DNA from: an uncultured Prevotellaceae bacterium
Lineage (GTDB): Bacteria; Bacteroidota; Bacteroidia; Bacteroidales; Bacteroidaceae
Reading direction: 5' to 3'
DNA: 6,722 nucleotides
NCBI GenBank assembly: GCA_946644025.1
Contig: CAMPCG010000159.1
Coordinates: 1 to 6,722 of the forward strand
Shown here: positions 5,714 through 6,722 of the stretch, one piece after another
Position numbering within the stretch: the first letter of the stretch is position 1
How the letters are laid out: each line of letters starts with the position of its first letter
Position numbers and translations under genes: made by a program
Notes under the pieces: model-generated
What the model was told of the DNA's origin: nothing
Database searches by the model: none
Seen by the model: the letters and a program-made list of their open reading frames with translations, nothing else

Positions 5714-6562
5714 TCAATAGCTGGCCTGACAGCTGATTCCCAGGGTCTCCACGCGCTGGCAGATGGCATCGAGCTGCTCACGTGTCGCTTTAAGCAGGCC
5801 GGCGGTAGGTGTCTCGCGGTCAATGGTATACACCATCACCTGGCTCGGGCCAATCTCGCGTACGGCCTCCAGCCAGGGCACTACATACTCATCGCCAGTA
5901 TTGTCCACCGACTCCCCTCCCCTTCGGGGTGAAAGGCCGGGGATAGCGGCTTCCTCCCCTCCCCTTCGGGGGGAGGGGTCGGGGGTGGGTGCCTCCTCCC
6001 CCCTCATAAACATCGTTTGGATGATGACATGCCCCCGGAAGGCCTTCATCCCCTCAATGACATCACGCACGTCGTAGTGGCACGTAGGGCGGTCTACTTT
6101 ATTGATATAGTCGGCACTTACCGTGTCCAGCTTCAGAATATTGTTGTCCACGCGCATCAGCGCATCCCTCACCGACTGACGGTGAAGGAAGGTGGCATTG
6201 CTCAACACGCTCACCTTGGCTGCCGGACAATACTTGTCGCGCAACAGCAGCGTGTCGTCAATAATCTCGGCAAAGTGGGGATGGCTCGTCGGCTCACCAT
6301 TGCCGGCAAAGGTAAGCACATCGGGCAGGCGGCCCTCAGCCGTCATCTGGCGAAGCCGCGCCTCAAGCTTCTCGGCAACAAGCTCCCGAGTAGGAAGCGG
6401 CAAATGAGGACGATGGTCGCTGTTGAAACCACACTCACAATAAATACAGTCAAACGTGCACACCTTGCCGTCAGAAGGCAAAAGGTTGATGCCAAGAGAA
6501 AGGCCAAGACGGCGACTATGCACAGGGCCAAAAATGGGAGAAGGATAAATTACTGTAGACAT
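5714..6562 (-). CDS. Radical SAM protein, COG0731 (TYW1-like) type
   Basis: 282-residue cytoplasmic radical SAM enzyme of the COG0731 Fe-S oxidoreductase type common in Bacteroidetes; the substrate is unknown. The cluster-binding motif is CTFDCIYC (C35, C39, C42, with an extra C44), after the family-typical start FGPVHSRRLGLSLGINLLP (11-29). Other radical SAM landmarks are FAGNGEPTSHPHF (85-97), KVSVLSNAT (116-124), DNNILKLDTVS (139-149), HVIIQTMFMRG (178-188) and VMVYTIDRETP (242-252). Residues 189-217 are an insertion, APTPDPSPRRGGE then AAIPGLSPRRGGE, encoded by two units of a GC-rich repeat; the family normally has only a short link there as I remember it. The start at MSTVIY fits the conserved N-terminus and the promoter just upstream. 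The frame is open to 6667, but that extension crosses the promoter and hairpins. All motifs are intact, so the enzyme may still work. Confidence 0.93.
   Translation of the reverse strand: MSTVIYPSPIFGPVHSRRLGLSLGINLLPSDGKVCTFDCIYCECGFNSDHRPHLPLPTRELVAEKLEARLRQMTAEGRLPDVLTFAGNGEPTSHPHFAEIIDDTLLLRDKYCPAAKVSVLSNATFLHRQSVRDALMRVDNNILKLDTVSADYINKVDRPTCHYDVRDVIEGMKAFRGHVIIQTMFMRGEEAPTPDPSPRRGGEEAAIPGLSPRRGGESVDNTGDEYVVPWLEAVREIGPSQVMVYTIDRETPTAGLLKATREQLDAICQRVETLGISCQASY
5914..5986. repeat. Two tandem GC-rich palindromic repeat units inside the radical SAM gene
   Basis: The 16-base sequence CCCCTCCCCTTCGGGG occurs at 5914-5929 and again at 5956-5971, each followed by a related G-rich half (ending CCGGGGAT and TCGGGGGT). 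The period is 42 bases, or 14 codons, so the gene stays in frame. Each unit can fold as a C/G-rich hairpin with a TTC loop and resembles the extragenic repeats at 3451-3517 and 5682-5706. On the minus strand each encodes SPRRGGE. Confidence 0.8.
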
Positions 6563-6592
6563 GATATGGATGATAATTCTGCTATATGGGTG

Positions 6593-6623
6593 CAAAAATA
6601 CGAAGAAATCCCCGAACCGCCAA
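6593..6623 (-). promoter_or_regulatory. Bacteroidetes-type promoter of the radical SAM gene
   Basis: On the minus strand TATTTTTG (6600-6593) matches TAnnTTTG perfectly. A TTG core (TTGG, 6623-6620) lies 19 bases upstream as a partial -33 box. Transcription would start near 6586-6588, giving a leader of about 25 bases before the ATG at 6562. The -33 box falls in the loop of the hairpin at 6606-6638. Confidence 0.65.
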
Positions 6624-6638
6624 GCAATTCGGGGATTT
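6606..6638 (+). terminator. Hairpin with T run, probable intrinsic terminator
   Basis: A perfect 11-bp stem, AAATCCCCGAA (6606-6616) with TTCGGGGATTT (6628-6638), has an 11-base loop and is followed by TT on the plus strand, making TTTTT at 6636-6640. This is the form of an intrinsic terminator for plus-strand transcription. No plus-strand gene is visible here. On the minus strand the stem is followed by CTTCGTATTTTTG, so it could also end transcripts arriving from the right. Confidence 0.6.
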
Positions 6639-6670
6639 TTCCACTCAAGCCCATGCCGGACAAACATGAA

Positions 6671-6704
6671 GAAGCCCTTTCACCATTGCTGATGAAAGGG
6701 CTTC
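6671..6704 (-). terminator. Hairpin, probable terminator of a gene beyond the right edge
   Basis: A perfect 12-bp stem, GAAGCCCTTTCA (6671-6682) with TGAAAGGGCTTC (6693-6704), has a 10-base loop. Stems of the AAGCCC/GGGCTT kind are common in bacterial terminators. On the minus strand the stem is followed by the moderately T-rich TTCATGTTTG; on the plus strand no T run follows. It most likely ends a minus-strand gene outside the window. No coding sequence is supported between 6563 and 6722. Confidence 0.5.
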
Positions 6705-6722
6705 CCTTGAAAGATGGCGGCC

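Noticed and set aside
6563..6667. N-terminal extension of the radical SAM protein starting at 6667
   Set aside because: The extra 35 residues would be encoded by the promoter and the 6606-6638 hairpin. The family begins at about MSTVIY, which matches the ATG at 6562.
6563..6722. RNA gene or riboswitch in the right-hand non-coding region
   Set aside because: Only two simple hairpins and a promoter are visible; no tRNA cloverleaf or known riboswitch core could be recognised.

Overview
The window looks like chromosomal DNA of a GC-rich Bacteroidales species, most likely in the Prevotella group. Three things point there: a SusC/RagA-type outer-membrane transporter, an Omp28-related secreted protein with a Prevotella-style C-terminal tail, and promoters of the Bacteroidetes type (TAnnTTTG at about -7 with a TTTG or TTG box about 20 bases upstream). 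All three genes lie on the minus strand, so transcription runs from right to left.

Layout from right to left. 6563-6722 is non-coding and holds two strong hairpins and the promoter of the next gene. 5714-6562 encodes a radical SAM protein of the COG0731 type, with an unusual in-frame insertion made of two copies of a GC-rich intergenic repeat. 5379-5713 is a repeat-packed intergenic region. It holds a 171-bp composite element (two 18-mers, a 91-bp core with a perfect GC hairpin, two more 18-mers), then a separate CTCACC/GGTGAG hairpin and a fragment of a GC-rich repeat. 3537-5378 encodes a 613-residue exported Omp28-related protein with a thioredoxin-like CPNC motif. 3129-3536 is a second repeat-rich spacer: a GC-rich repeat just after the Omp28 gene, a decayed second copy of the hairpin core, a second CTCACC hairpin, and then the clear promoter of the transporter. 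1-3128 encodes the SusC-like transporter, which runs off the left edge. By comparison with its family only its last barrel strands, roughly 70 residues, are missing. A SusD-type lipoprotein gene would be expected just beyond the edge but cannot be seen.

The genes do not form an obvious operon. They are separated by 335 and 408 bases, the gaps are full of hairpins, and at least two genes have their own recognisable promoter. The transporter probably imports a glycan or peptide with an unseen SusD partner. The Omp28-like protein is envelope-associated or secreted. The radical SAM protein is cytoplasmic and unrelated in function.

No defence system, CRISPR array, RNA gene or new multi-gene system is visible. 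The most interesting content is the repeats: a two-copy dispersed element with a conserved hairpin and 21-bp-spaced tandem 18-mers, and a palindromic repeat family that has entered the radical SAM gene without breaking its frame.
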